A stretch of DNA of 32,893 nt from contig JAUZQO010000066.1 of NCBI GenBank assembly GCA_030950925.1, positions 1 through 32,893 on the forward strand, written 5' to 3'. Origin of the DNA: Mariprofundaceae bacterium (GTDB lineage Bacteria; Pseudomonadota; Zetaproteobacteria; Mariprofundales; Mariprofundaceae). Every line of letters begins with the position of its first letter. The first letter of the stretch is position 1. This document shows positions 26,116 to 32,893 of the stretch, one piece after another. Position numbers and translations under genes: made by a program. Below the pieces are notes generated by a model. That model did not search any database. It was not told the DNA's origin and saw only the letters and a program-made list of their open reading frames with translations.

Positions 26116-26143
26116 ATATGGGGAAGCTTGAGATTGCTTTCAA
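26116..26143 (-). promoter_or_regulatory. Sigma-32 (heat-shock) promoter of dnaK
   Basis: Read on the minus strand, TTGAAA (26143-26138), a 14-base spacer, then CCCCATAT (26123-26116). This fits the known RpoH consensus CTTGAAA-N13-15-CCCCATNT with only the leading C replaced by G. It is about 55 bases from the dnaK ATG, in the grpE-dnaK spacer. Confidence 0.85.
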
Positions 26144-26163
26144 CCCCTTTGAAAAGCTGCTGT

Positions 26164-26712
26164 TTATTTTCCGCTTGAAACCAAGACTTGGGCTGGGCGA
26201 ATTAAACGACCATTCAAGGTATAACCTGCACAATGCTGGCTAATCACCGTGCCTTCAGGTTCATCGGATGGCATTTTTGACAAGGCTTCATGTTTATGTG
26301 GATCAAAAGCTTCGCCAACAGCATCAATGCGTTCAACATTAAACTTGCCCATCATGCCATGCCATGAATCCAAGGTGCGTTGAATACCATCACGCAAGGC
26401 TTCTTCCTGACCTTCTTCTACGGTTAAAGCACGTTCAAGGTTGTCCACCACATTCAATAAAGAAACGGCAAATTTCTCAACGGCAAATTTACGGGCATCG
26501 ATGACTTCGCGCGTAGTTCGTTTGCGTAAGTTATCCATTTCAGCATGTTGGCGAAGTAATTTGTCATTGAGTTCATTGACTTCAGCTTGTAAAGCTTGCA
26601 AAGGGTCAATGGGATCGCCTTCTTCATCCAAGGTTAGGGTTTCTTCTTCCACTGCTTCTGTGTTGTCTAACGCTTGTTCTTCAATATCTTGTTGTTGATC
26701 TTTTTCACTCAC
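26164..26712 (-). CDS. grpE: Nucleotide exchange factor GrpE
   Basis: Exchanges ADP for ATP on DnaK and acts as the thermosensor of the chaperone cycle. An acidic N-terminus and a long coiled coil (LQAEVNELNDKLLRQHAEMDNLRKRT) precede the conserved four-helix and beta-wing region (VVDNLERAL...MMGKFNVERIDAVGEAFDPHKHEAL...GYTLNGRLIRPAQVLVS). The frame is open to a TTG at 26718. GGAGG lies six bases before the GTG at 26712, so that start is preferred, giving 182 residues. The gene precedes dnaK and follows mgtE. Confidence 0.95.
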   Translation of the reverse strand: MSEKDQQQDIEEQALDNTEAVEEETLTLDEEGDPIDPLQALQAEVNELNDKLLRQHAEMDNLRKRTTREVIDARKFAVEKFAVSLLNVVDNLERALTVEEGQEEALRDGIQRTLDSWHGMMGKFNVERIDAVGEAFDPHKHEALSKMPSDEPEGTVISQHCAGYTLNGRLIRPAQVLVSSGK

Positions 26713-26743
26713 CAGCAACCTCCAATTCTTTCAATGACTATTT

Positions 26744-26772
26744 GTATAAGGTTGGCAATTGGGCGTTTCAAG
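26744..26772 (-). promoter_or_regulatory. Probable sigma-32 promoter of grpE
   Basis: On the minus strand, a perfect -35 CTTGAAA (26772-26766), a 14-base spacer, then CCTTATAC (26751-26744), a partial match to CCCCATNT. It is about 32 bases upstream of the GTG start. The -35 sits in the loop of a small GGGC...GCCC stem just after the mgtE stop. Confidence 0.6.
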
Positions 26773-26790
26773 CCCTATTGCGGACAAAAA

Positions 26791-28149
26791 TTAAAGTAGG
26801 AATATGGTGGCTAGACCTAAGAATGTAAGAAAACCAACAATATCAGTGACGGTTGTAAGAATGGTTCCAGAAGCCAAAGCTGGATCAATCTTAAGGCGTT
26901 GAAGGGTGAGGGGAATCAGGGATCCTGCCAAGCCTGCGGCACATAAATTGGTAAACATGGCAGCAGCGATGACCAAACCCAATGATAAACCATAATGCGG
27001 AAACCAAAATGAAACAATAAGACCAATCAAGCAGGCAAAACTCATGCCTGTGAGTAAACCCACGGTGGTTTCCTTCCATAAAACACGTTTTGCATTGCTA
27101 TAAGTCACACGTCCAAGGGCGATACCACGTACAATCACTGTCAATGTTTGCGTGCCTGCAATACCACCCATGCTTGCTACAATGGGCATCAATACAGCCA
27201 AGGCAACAATTTGAGAAATCGTCGCTTCAAATTGTGCAATAACAAGAGAAGCAAGAATGGCTGTGCATAAATTAACCATCAACCAAATGCCACGCCGCCA
27301 AGCGGTGATGCCTATGGGTTCAGAAAGATCATCTTCATCCGATAGTCCAACCAAACGATACATATCTTCGGTCGCTTCTTCTTGAATCACATCAATCACA
27401 TCATCGGCAGTGATGCGTCCAATCAAAACACCATGCTCATCAATGACAGGAACAGCCAATATATCATATTTATCAAATAATTTAGCCACCTCTTCTTGAT
27501 CTTGACTGGCCATGACACGGGGAAAAGAAGCATCGGCAATTTCAGTAATGATTTGCTTGGGCTTTACAAATAATAAACGGTGTAAAGAAAGCGCACTGAC
27601 AAAGCGATCATCATCATCCACTATATACACATAGTTGAGGTTTTCGATGTCTTGAGACCAACGGCGCAACACCTTCATGACGCGTGCTACAGTCCAATCA
27701 TGGCGAACTTTAAACAGTTCAACTTGCATCAAGCCACCCGCAGTTTCTTCATTATACGCCATCAAAGGCTCAATTTCACGTCGCTCATCAGGCTCTAAGG
27801 ATTCAATGACGGCATGGGCAACTATGGCTTCAATATTTTGAAGTAAATCAGTGGCATCATCCGAGTCTAAATGTTCAACGACATCACCAATTTCATCTGC
27901 TTTAAAATCTGCCAATAAGTCTTCTTGCATGCCTTCGGGAAGCTCTAACAAAGTATCACCCAAAACTTTATCGGGTACATGTTTAATCAGTGCTTGCCGC
28001 TGTTCATCATTTTTACAAGATAATAATAGTTCTGCGATTTCAGCGCTGTGCATTTGAGAAAAACGCTCAACCAAGGCTTTGGGTTGAACCTTGGCAACAG
28101 ATAAAGCATCGTCAGCAGAAAAAAGTGTGTATTGTGTGGGGGTTGTCAT
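26791..28149 (-). CDS. mgtE: Magnesium transporter MgtE
   Basis: Mg2+ channel/transporter of the inner membrane, 452 residues as usual. The N-terminal superhelical domain (about 20-130), with DLLADFKADEIGDVVEHLDSD-type repeats, is followed by PLMAYNEETAGGLM. Two CBS domains (about 140-265) sense cytoplasmic Mg2+ and ATP, then five membrane helices (about 280-452). The pore elements MPIVASMGGIAGTQT and DPALASGTILTTVTDIVGF include the conserved ion-site Asp. The start is an ATG at 28149 with GAGG eight bases upstream. It sits in front of the heat-shock genes, which have their own promoter. Confidence 0.96.
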   Translation of the reverse strand: MTTPTQYTLFSADDALSVAKVQPKALVERFSQMHSAEIAELLLSCKNDEQRQALIKHVPDKVLGDTLLELPEGMQEDLLADFKADEIGDVVEHLDSDDATDLLQNIEAIVAHAVIESLEPDERREIEPLMAYNEETAGGLMQVELFKVRHDWTVARVMKVLRRWSQDIENLNYVYIVDDDDRFVSALSLHRLLFVKPKQIITEIADASFPRVMASQDQEEVAKLFDKYDILAVPVIDEHGVLIGRITADDVIDVIQEEATEDMYRLVGLSDEDDLSEPIGITAWRRGIWLMVNLCTAILASLVIAQFEATISQIVALAVLMPIVASMGGIAGTQTLTVIVRGIALGRVTYSNAKRVLWKETTVGLLTGMSFACLIGLIVSFWFPHYGLSLGLVIAAAMFTNLCAAGLAGSLIPLTLQRLKIDPALASGTILTTVTDIVGFLTFLGLATIFLL

Positions 28150-28360
28150 ATAAGAAACCTCAAGCAGGGTAGATATTGCGCACCTTAATGCTTGAAAAAA
28201 TACTTGCTATGTATGGCGAGAAAATACTTAAAAAAGTTACTCACAAGAACTTGTGGATAACGGTGTGTATGAATGAACAGGTATCTTGCTGGTTTTTGAT
28301 GAAGGTATGTGAGATGCCCATTATTTAGGTCAGTGACAGGTATTTGAATGTTTATCCACT
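28150..28360. promoter_or_regulatory. birA-mgtE spacer with two DnaA-box-like sites
   Basis: TGTGGATAA (28252-28260) is the exact reverse complement of the DnaA consensus TTATCCACA. TTATCCACT (28352-28360) differs by one base and lies in the opposite orientation, about 90 bases away. The first overlaps the palindrome CACAAGAACTTGTG (28242-28255), which on the minus strand is followed by TTTTTT and could weakly terminate birA. No dnaA, dnaN or AT-rich unwinding region accompanies them. Confidence 0.4.
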
Positions 28361-29172
28361 CATATTTCAAAAGAGCCAGAAATATCTTGCAGAAAAACCT
28401 CACCTGCCATGATGCGTTGGATAGCACCTTGAACATCCAATAAAAGTGCGCCATCATCATCCAATGCAGTGGCAACGCCTTCGATGTAGCTGTTGCCATT
28501 GAAGACACGAACTTTTTGGTTGGATGCGATATGGTATTGCCACCAAGTGTGACGAATCGCTGCAAAACCTTGTTGAAGATATATATCATACCAATGATCG
28601 AGAGATGTTAAAATCTGCATGGCACATGTCGTACGAGAAATGGGCTGCATACAATGGGATTGTATATCCGTGACTTGTTGTTGAATATCACTAGGCCACC
28701 CCTTTTGTGGTTGTTTCAAGTTTACACCCAAACCAATGACCACACCATCAACATGTTTTTGTTGCGTGCGCATTTCAGTTAAAATACCCGACACTTTGGC
28801 ACCATGTATCAACAAATCATTGGGCCATTTGATACGAATATCAGCACAATAGTTCGCCAAGGTTTGTTGTAATGCCACGGCTGTGACCAAAGAAAGTTGA
28901 GAGATTTTTTCAGGTGGTAAATCGGGGCGGAAGATGATGCTCATGGCCAGTGCATCTTCGACAGTATGCCAAACCCTTCCCAAACGCCCCCGACCTGCGG
29001 ATTGTTGCTCTGCGACGATGACTGTACCACTTTGAACCCCTCCCTCAAGCTGACGCATCGCCTCTTGATTGGTGGAGTCTATGTGTTTGAAATATTGTAA
29101 CGCATAAAGATGTTGGAGCGGTTGAAGTGATGCTTCAAGTTGTGAGAGAAATGATGATTTAGGACTCATCAT
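28360..29172 (-). CDS. birA: Biotin--[acetyl-CoA-carboxylase] ligase
   Basis: Attaches biotin to the biotin carboxyl carrier protein of acetyl-CoA carboxylase via biotinyl-AMP. The catalytic domain begins almost at once (YFKHIDSTNQEAMRQL). The nucleotide/biotin loop is QQSAGRGRLGRVW, with KWPNDLLIHGAKVSGILTEM and VIGLGVNLKQP after it. The C-terminal SH3-like domain ends the protein. There is no N-terminal helix-turn-helix, so this is the monofunctional group I type, not a repressor like E. coli BirA. The frame opens at a GTG (29181); ATGs at 29172 and 29169 are alternatives. None has a clear ribosome binding site, which fits coupling to nadC, whose 3' end it overlaps. Confidence 0.92.
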   Translation of the reverse strand: MMSPKSSFLSQLEASLQPLQHLYALQYFKHIDSTNQEAMRQLEGGVQSGTVIVAEQQSAGRGRLGRVWHTVEDALAMSIIFRPDLPPEKISQLSLVTAVALQQTLANYCADIRIKWPNDLLIHGAKVSGILTEMRTQQKHVDGVVIGLGVNLKQPQKGWPSDIQQQVTDIQSHCMQPISRTTCAMQILTSLDHWYDIYLQQGFAAIRHTWWQYHIASNQKVRVFNGNSYIEGVATALDDDGALLLDVQGAIQRIMAGEVFLQDISGSFEI

Positions 29173-30016
29173 TGGCGGCACTGTTCATGGGGATAGCTTG
29201 CACAAGCATGGATAAATCCAATGCGGGTGCGGAATGGGTGATGGCACCAATGGCAATACGATTCACACCCGTTTCAGCATATAGGCGCGCATTATCTAAG
29301 GTAATATTTCCTGATGCCTCCAATAAAATCGAATCGGGGACAAATTGACAGCATCGATGGACTTGTTCGGGTGTCATATTATCCAAAAGAATGATGTCAG
29401 GGCAGGATTGAATGGCTTCTTTGACCTCATCCTCAGTTTCACACTCGACTTCAACCCACACATCACGATTGTGTTGAAAACAAGCATGGATGGCATCGGT
29501 GATAGAACCACTGCCTTCAATATGGTTTTCTTTGATGAGCATACCGCTGGCTAAATCCATGCGATGGTTGATACCACCACCATGAATAACGGCTTTTTTT
29601 TCAAGCAAGCGAAGACCGGGGGTTGTTTTACGTGTATCGGCAACCAAGCAGTTCGTTCCTATCACACAATCAACAAAGTGATGGGTGGCAGTGGCAATGC
29701 CTGAAAGGTGCTGCATGAAATTTAAAGCTGTACGCTCAGCCGCAAGCAAAGAGCGCAAGTTTCCTGTTAGTTCAACAAGCACCTCACCGACTTGAATCGC
29801 ATCACCATCTTTTTTTAACCATTGTTGTTGGATGCTGCTATCAAGGGTATGAAAGACTTGTTGTGCAAGCGCACAACCTGAAAGCATACCCTTGGCTTTG
29901 GCTGTGATGCGAGCAATACCACGTTGTAAAGGTAAAATAGTGGCTTGCGCGGTAAGGTCTTCGTAGGCGGCATCTTCGAGCAATGCCAATTCAATAAGCT
30001 TATCAATATAGGACAT
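29159..30016 (-). CDS. nadC: Nicotinate-nucleotide pyrophosphorylase (carboxylating)
   Basis: Quinolinate phosphoribosyltransferase, which converts quinolinate and PRPP to nicotinate mononucleotide in NAD synthesis. Open frame upstream would give 322 residues. The family N-terminus (IDKLIELALLEDAAYEDLTAQA) begins right at the ATG at 30016, giving a normal 285 residues. Key motifs are ERTALNFMQHLSGIAT, ADTRKTTPGLR, HGGGINHRMDLASGMLIKENHI and LLDNM, then EASGNITLDN near the end. The gene follows the unknown membrane protein by ten bases, suggesting coupling, and overlaps birA. nadA and nadB are not in the window. Confidence 0.95.
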   Translation of the reverse strand: MSYIDKLIELALLEDAAYEDLTAQATILPLQRGIARITAKAKGMLSGCALAQQVFHTLDSSIQQQWLKKDGDAIQVGEVLVELTGNLRSLLAAERTALNFMQHLSGIATATHHFVDCVIGTNCLVADTRKTTPGLRLLEKKAVIHGGGINHRMDLASGMLIKENHIEGSGSITDAIHACFQHNRDVWVEVECETEDEVKEAIQSCPDIILLDNMTPEQVHRCCQFVPDSILLEASGNITLDNARLYAETGVNRIAIGAITHSAPALDLSMLVQAIPMNSAANDES

Positions 30017-30026
30017 GCGGCGAAGC

Positions 30027-30695
30027 TTACAGTAGCCAAAGAATCCAGCCCATAGCCAGTGTGGAAAGCGGAAGATTCCAATACTTGGGACATAGGGCGC
30101 GGAACAAAGAAGCTGCCATGGCAGCAATAAGGGTTGCCATGATCAATAGCTGCCAGTTCATGGGGTGGTAAAGATGGATGCTCCAACTACATAAAAATGT
30201 GCTACCAATCAATAAACCAAGGTGTCCCAATAATGTTTGCTGGGGGTGAAGCGGAAAGCCTAAGGCTTTATTGGGAATACGGTCGAGTAAATCAGCCAAG
30301 GGAAAAGCAAGGCAAATAGTGAGGGCAAGTGCAAAACCAAATTCAGGGATGGTTTGAAAAATAGCCAGTGCAATACTGATGCTTACGATGAGAGATAACA
30401 TGGGCAGCGGATAAGGCTTGCCCCAAATATATTGAATGCTTAGGCAAAAGGGCTTATTTCTGGCATAGACCCAGATCACGACCCCACATAAAGCCATGAT
30501 GGGCAACCAAATTGACCATGTAAGGGTATAAACTGGCCAGAGCAACACCCAAATACAAAGTAAGGGGGGCGTGGCTTGCCAAAGAATTTTCGGGGCAATG
30601 CCTCGGCGTAACAACATGGATGAGATCCAAGTGACTTGTCCCAAACCGATGATAAAAAGAATATTGATGAATGTGTTGGCTGTGATATCAGGCAT
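30027..30695 (-). CDS. Unknown integral membrane protein
   Basis: A 222-residue protein made of about seven hydrophobic helices with very short loops. I do not recognise it with confidence. The segment FPLADLLDRIPNKALGFPLHPQQTLLGHLGLLIG (roughly residues 130-163) recalls the Asp...Gly...Pro-x-K/Q-T...G pattern of the phosphatidate cytidylyltransferase/dolichol-kinase fold. The usual lysine and second Asp are not obvious, so activity is doubtful. ATG at 30695 has no clear ribosome binding site. It lies between a YdjM-like membrane protein (28 bases upstream) and nadC (10 bases downstream), in the same transcription unit. Confidence 0.7.
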   Translation of the reverse strand: MPDITANTFINILFIIGLGQVTWISSMLLRRGIAPKILWQATPPLLCIWVLLWPVYTLTWSIWLPIMALCGVVIWVYARNKPFCLSIQYIWGKPYPLPMLSLIVSISIALAIFQTIPEFGFALALTICLAFPLADLLDRIPNKALGFPLHPQQTLLGHLGLLIGSTFLCSWSIHLYHPMNWQLLIMATLIAAMAASLFRALCPKYWNLPLSTLAMGWILWLL

Positions 30696-30723
30696 GTGGC
30701 GACCATATCATGGATAAGTTGGG

Positions 30724-31365
30724 TTAAAAGCTGAATGAGCTTGGTTGCCAAGCATAGGCTATCGCCGTGCTTAGGATGAGATACAATATGGCATAGCCAC
30801 GCCATTGTTTGGTCTTGAACAAGGTGAGAGCGCTACCAAAGGATTGTTTGAGTTTTCCGCCCAGTAAATCCACACTATAAAATTCATCCAATGCCAAGTG
30901 GAGAAGGTACCCACCACAGATAAAGGCTGCGGAGAGCCAAGAGAAATGCTCTGACCAAGTAAATCCATGTAGCCCGATAAAATACATTGCCATACCAAAC
31001 AAACCAGCCGCAGGCACGGAGTGAAACAGACCACGATGAGAAGTGATGGATTTAATCATGTAAGAGACCATGAAATGGACAATGATAAAGGTGATCAACA
31101 GGTAGATTAAGACAGATAACGTAGAAAATTTAGGCATGCTATAAAAAGCGACGGCCAGCATGGCAGTGGTCGTCAGGCTTCGATAAAACCATTTGGCAGG
31201 TATGGAGTGATCCAAATCAATATCTGGCAACATGCCTGCCACACTACCCAAGAGAAAAAGAATCACCGCTTGTTCATCACTTAAACCAATTTTTTGGATG
31301 CAAGCTGCTGTTGCAGCCATCGAACCCAGTGCTGCGACGGTCATGTGGGTCTGAAAATTTGCCAT
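30724..31365 (-). CDS. YdjM-like membrane-bound metal-dependent hydrolase family protein
   Basis: An inner-membrane protein of 213 residues. The frame is open to 31425, but AGGAT seven bases before the ATG at 31365 and the family's start MANFQTHM decide for that one. Features of the YdjM/LexA-regulated putative hydrolase family are the N-terminal His, LLGSVAGMLPDIDLDHS, TSHRGLFHSVPAAGLF and LHLALDEFYSVDLLGGK, which hold the His/Asp metal-binding set between membrane helices. The biochemical role is not known. E. coli ydjM belongs to the SOS regulon. No evident LexA box was found here. Confidence 0.85.
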   Translation of the reverse strand: MANFQTHMTVAALGSMAATAACIQKIGLSDEQAVILFLLGSVAGMLPDIDLDHSIPAKWFYRSLTTTAMLAVAFYSMPKFSTLSVLIYLLITFIIVHFMVSYMIKSITSHRGLFHSVPAAGLFGMAMYFIGLHGFTWSEHFSWLSAAFICGGYLLHLALDEFYSVDLLGGKLKQSFGSALTLFKTKQWRGYAILYLILSTAIAYAWQPSSFSF

Positions 31366-31459
31366 ATGGTATCCTAAAATAAGATGAGACGTAGAAAATG
31401 CGTGCATCCACGCCATGATGGGCAACTTGCACCTTCAAGCTGCGCATGATGTGATAAAC

Positions 31460-31489
31460 TTCACAACATTCAACTGTTTGAAATATAAA
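31460..31489 (+). promoter_or_regulatory. Candidate sigma-70 promoter of the symporter gene
   Basis: TTCACA (31460-31465; 5 of 6) and TATAAA (31484-31489; 5 of 6) are separated by 18 bases. The ATG lies 25 bases further on. The region is the divergent spacer with the YdjM-like gene. Confidence 0.45.
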
Positions 31490-31513
31490 AGATAGACATC
31501 AAAGAGAGTTTTT

Positions 31514-32839
31514 ATGCCGAGTACAGAACAAACCAAGCCACAAAAAAAGAAAATGCACATGACCACCAAAATCCTGATTTGGATGGTGGCTGGTTTGGTG
31601 GTGGGAAGTATCATCAATACCTTTGCATCCGATATTGCATGGGTGCAAGATTATTTGGTCAATGGCTTGTTTTTGGTGGTTGGCTCGATGTTTATTCATC
31701 TCTTAAAAATGTTGGTCGTACCACTGGTGACATTCTCGCTGATTTGTGGGGTTTGTGGCATTGGCGATATTAATAAACTTGGGCGTGTAGGTGGTAAAGC
31801 TTTTGCCTTGTTCATGCTTACCACGGCGTTGGCAATCACCTTAGCCATTGCCGTGGCATCCTTGTTTGGACCAGGTGAAGGCTTTGAACTTGCCAGTGCT
31901 GCTAGCAATACCTTTAGTGCGCCTGTGAGCCCGCCACTCACACAAGTATTGATTGATTTGATTCCAAGTAATCCGATTGAAGCCTATGCCACGGGCAATA
32001 TGTTACAAATCATCTTTTTTACCATTTTATTTGCGGTGTGTGTGTTGATGGTGGGTGATGTGGGCAAACCCATTGCTGATGCAGCGGAACGTTTGAATGC
32101 AGTCATGATGGAAGTGGTCAATGTGGTCATGCATTTAGCCCCGATTGGCGTGTTTGCCTTGATGGCCAAAACATTTTCCTTGCAAGGTATCGGCATGATT
32201 ATTCCGATGTTGAGTTATTTTGGTGTGTTGGTGTTTGTTTTACTTTTGCATGTAACCGGCACATTGATGATTCTTTTGAAAGTGTTGGGGCGTGTGAATC
32301 CGCTAACCTTCTTGAAAAAAATGCGTACCACGCAAATTTTTGCATTCAGTACATCCAGTTCCAATGCCACCATCCCCGTCACCTTGCAAACGGCGGAAAA
32401 ACGCTTGGGTGTCGATAACTCGACTGCCTCATTCATTGTGCCTTTTGGCGCGACCATCAATATGGATGGCACGGCTATGATGCAAGGGGTTGCCACGGTG
32501 TTTATTGCCAATGTGTATGGCATTGATTTGGGAATTATGGGTTACCTCACGGTGATTGGTATGTCTGTGTTGGCATCCATTGGCACAGCAGGTGTGCCAG
32601 GTGTAGGGTTGATTATGTTGGCCATGGTGTTTAATCAAGTGGGGCTACCTGTGGAAGGTATTGCGCTCATCATTGGCGTAGATAGGTTGCTGGATATGAT
32701 TCGCACGGCTGTGAATGTTACAGGTGATGCCGCCGTGAGTACTGTGATTGCACACAGCGAAAAAGGCTTGGATATGTATGTATTTAACGACCCCAAAGCA
32801 GGTTCGGTTGAAGAAGTCAGCGTACCCCACCGACTTTAG
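31514..32839 (+). CDS. Dicarboxylate/amino acid:cation symporter (DAACS/GltP family)
   Basis: Secondary carrier that takes up glutamate, aspartate or C4-dicarboxylates with H+ or Na+. It has 441 residues with eight membrane helices and two re-entrant loops. Family marks are the serine-rich FAFSTSSSNATIPVTLQ, the unwound helix 7 motif FGATINMDGTAM, the second loop SIGTAGVPGVGLIML and the substrate-binding helix 8 DRLLDMIRTAVNVTGDA. The D/R content of helix 8 fits an acidic substrate, but aspartate, glutamate and malate/succinate carriers cannot be told apart by eye. It is single-gene and divergent from the YdjM-like gene. Confidence 0.94.
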   Translation: MPSTEQTKPQKKKMHMTTKILIWMVAGLVVGSIINTFASDIAWVQDYLVNGLFLVVGSMFIHLLKMLVVPLVTFSLICGVCGIGDINKLGRVGGKAFALFMLTTALAITLAIAVASLFGPGEGFELASAASNTFSAPVSPPLTQVLIDLIPSNPIEAYATGNMLQIIFFTILFAVCVLMVGDVGKPIADAAERLNAVMMEVVNVVMHLAPIGVFALMAKTFSLQGIGMIIPMLSYFGVLVFVLLLHVTGTLMILLKVLGRVNPLTFLKKMRTTQIFAFSTSSSNATIPVTLQTAEKRLGVDNSTASFIVPFGATINMDGTAMMQGVATVFIANVYGIDLGIMGYLTVIGMSVLASIGTAGVPGVGLIMLAMVFNQVGLPVEGIALIIGVDRLLDMIRTAVNVTGDAAVSTVIAHSEKGLDMYVFNDPKAGSVEEVSVPHRL

Positions 32840-32893
32840 GAAGACTGTTGGACTTCGCCCGAAATAACAGCGTTATGGAGGAATAAATAGATC

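Noticed and set aside
28150-28360. Chromosomal replication origin
   Set aside because: Only two DnaA-like boxes, no AT-rich repeats and no dnaA/dnaN/gidA nearby.
28185-28589. 134-codon minus-strand ORF across the birA 3' end
   Set aside because: Mostly overlaps birA in another frame; the composition looks like shadow translation and no family is recognised.
1-32893. tRNA or rRNA genes
   Set aside because: No cloverleaf with a T-loop GTTCGA-type motif or rRNA signature was noticed in the spacers.

Overview
The window looks like a chromosomal segment of a Gram-negative proteobacterium. It carries kdsB (KDO activation for LPS), an AsmA-family protein, an ExbB/ExbD (TolQ/TolR-like) pair, and sigma-32-type promoter sequences in front of grpE and dnaK. 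Base composition is moderately AT-rich by eye (not counted). The gene set and base composition would fit a marine gamma- or zetaproteobacterium, for example a Ghiorsea-like one. That placement is an inference from memory; no marker gene in the window fixes it.

Layout. (1) 1-1198, minus: 5' part of a type I restriction subunit hsdR, cut by the window edge. (2) 1199-1595: a gene-free spacer rich in inverted repeats. (3) 1596-5223, plus: compact operon of a HAD phosphatase, an AsmA-family protein and a YrdC/YciO-family protein. (4) 5412-8025, plus: three membrane proteins (YajR-like MFS carrier, YqhA/UPF0114 protein, small K+ channel). (5) 8144-10813, plus: a large dynamin-like GTPase, the least ordinary gene here. 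(6) 11127-18798, plus: citrate synthase, comEC, exbB, exbD, lysC, kdsB, alr, tightly packed with several ATGA overlaps. (7) 31365-18838, minus: YdjM-like membrane protein, unknown membrane protein, nadC, birA, mgtE, grpE, dnaK, dnaJ, dapB, a membrane PP2C/SpoIIE phosphatase and fumC. (8) 31514-32839, plus: dicarboxylate/amino-acid:cation symporter. The last 54 bases hold only a Shine-Dalgarno-like GGAGGA (32877-32882), probably for the next gene outside the window.

How it fits together. Most genes are housekeeping: TCA cycle (citrate synthase, fumarase), aspartate family and peptidoglycan precursors (lysC, dapB, alr), NAD and biotin attachment (nadC, birA), envelope (kdsB, asmA, exbBD), the DnaK chaperone machine, and Mg/K/dicarboxylate transport. 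Two features point to accessory content: the hsdR edge (a restriction locus to the left) and the dynamin-like GTPase.

The most distinctive structural signal is a dispersed intergenic element present three times (5270-5337, 10941-11008, 23934-24001). Each core is exactly 68 bp, is closed by CGTCA/TGACG, and has two internal hairpins, one with a compensatory change. One copy sits inside a 171-bp unit with 13-bp perfect terminal inverted repeats, as in a MITE.
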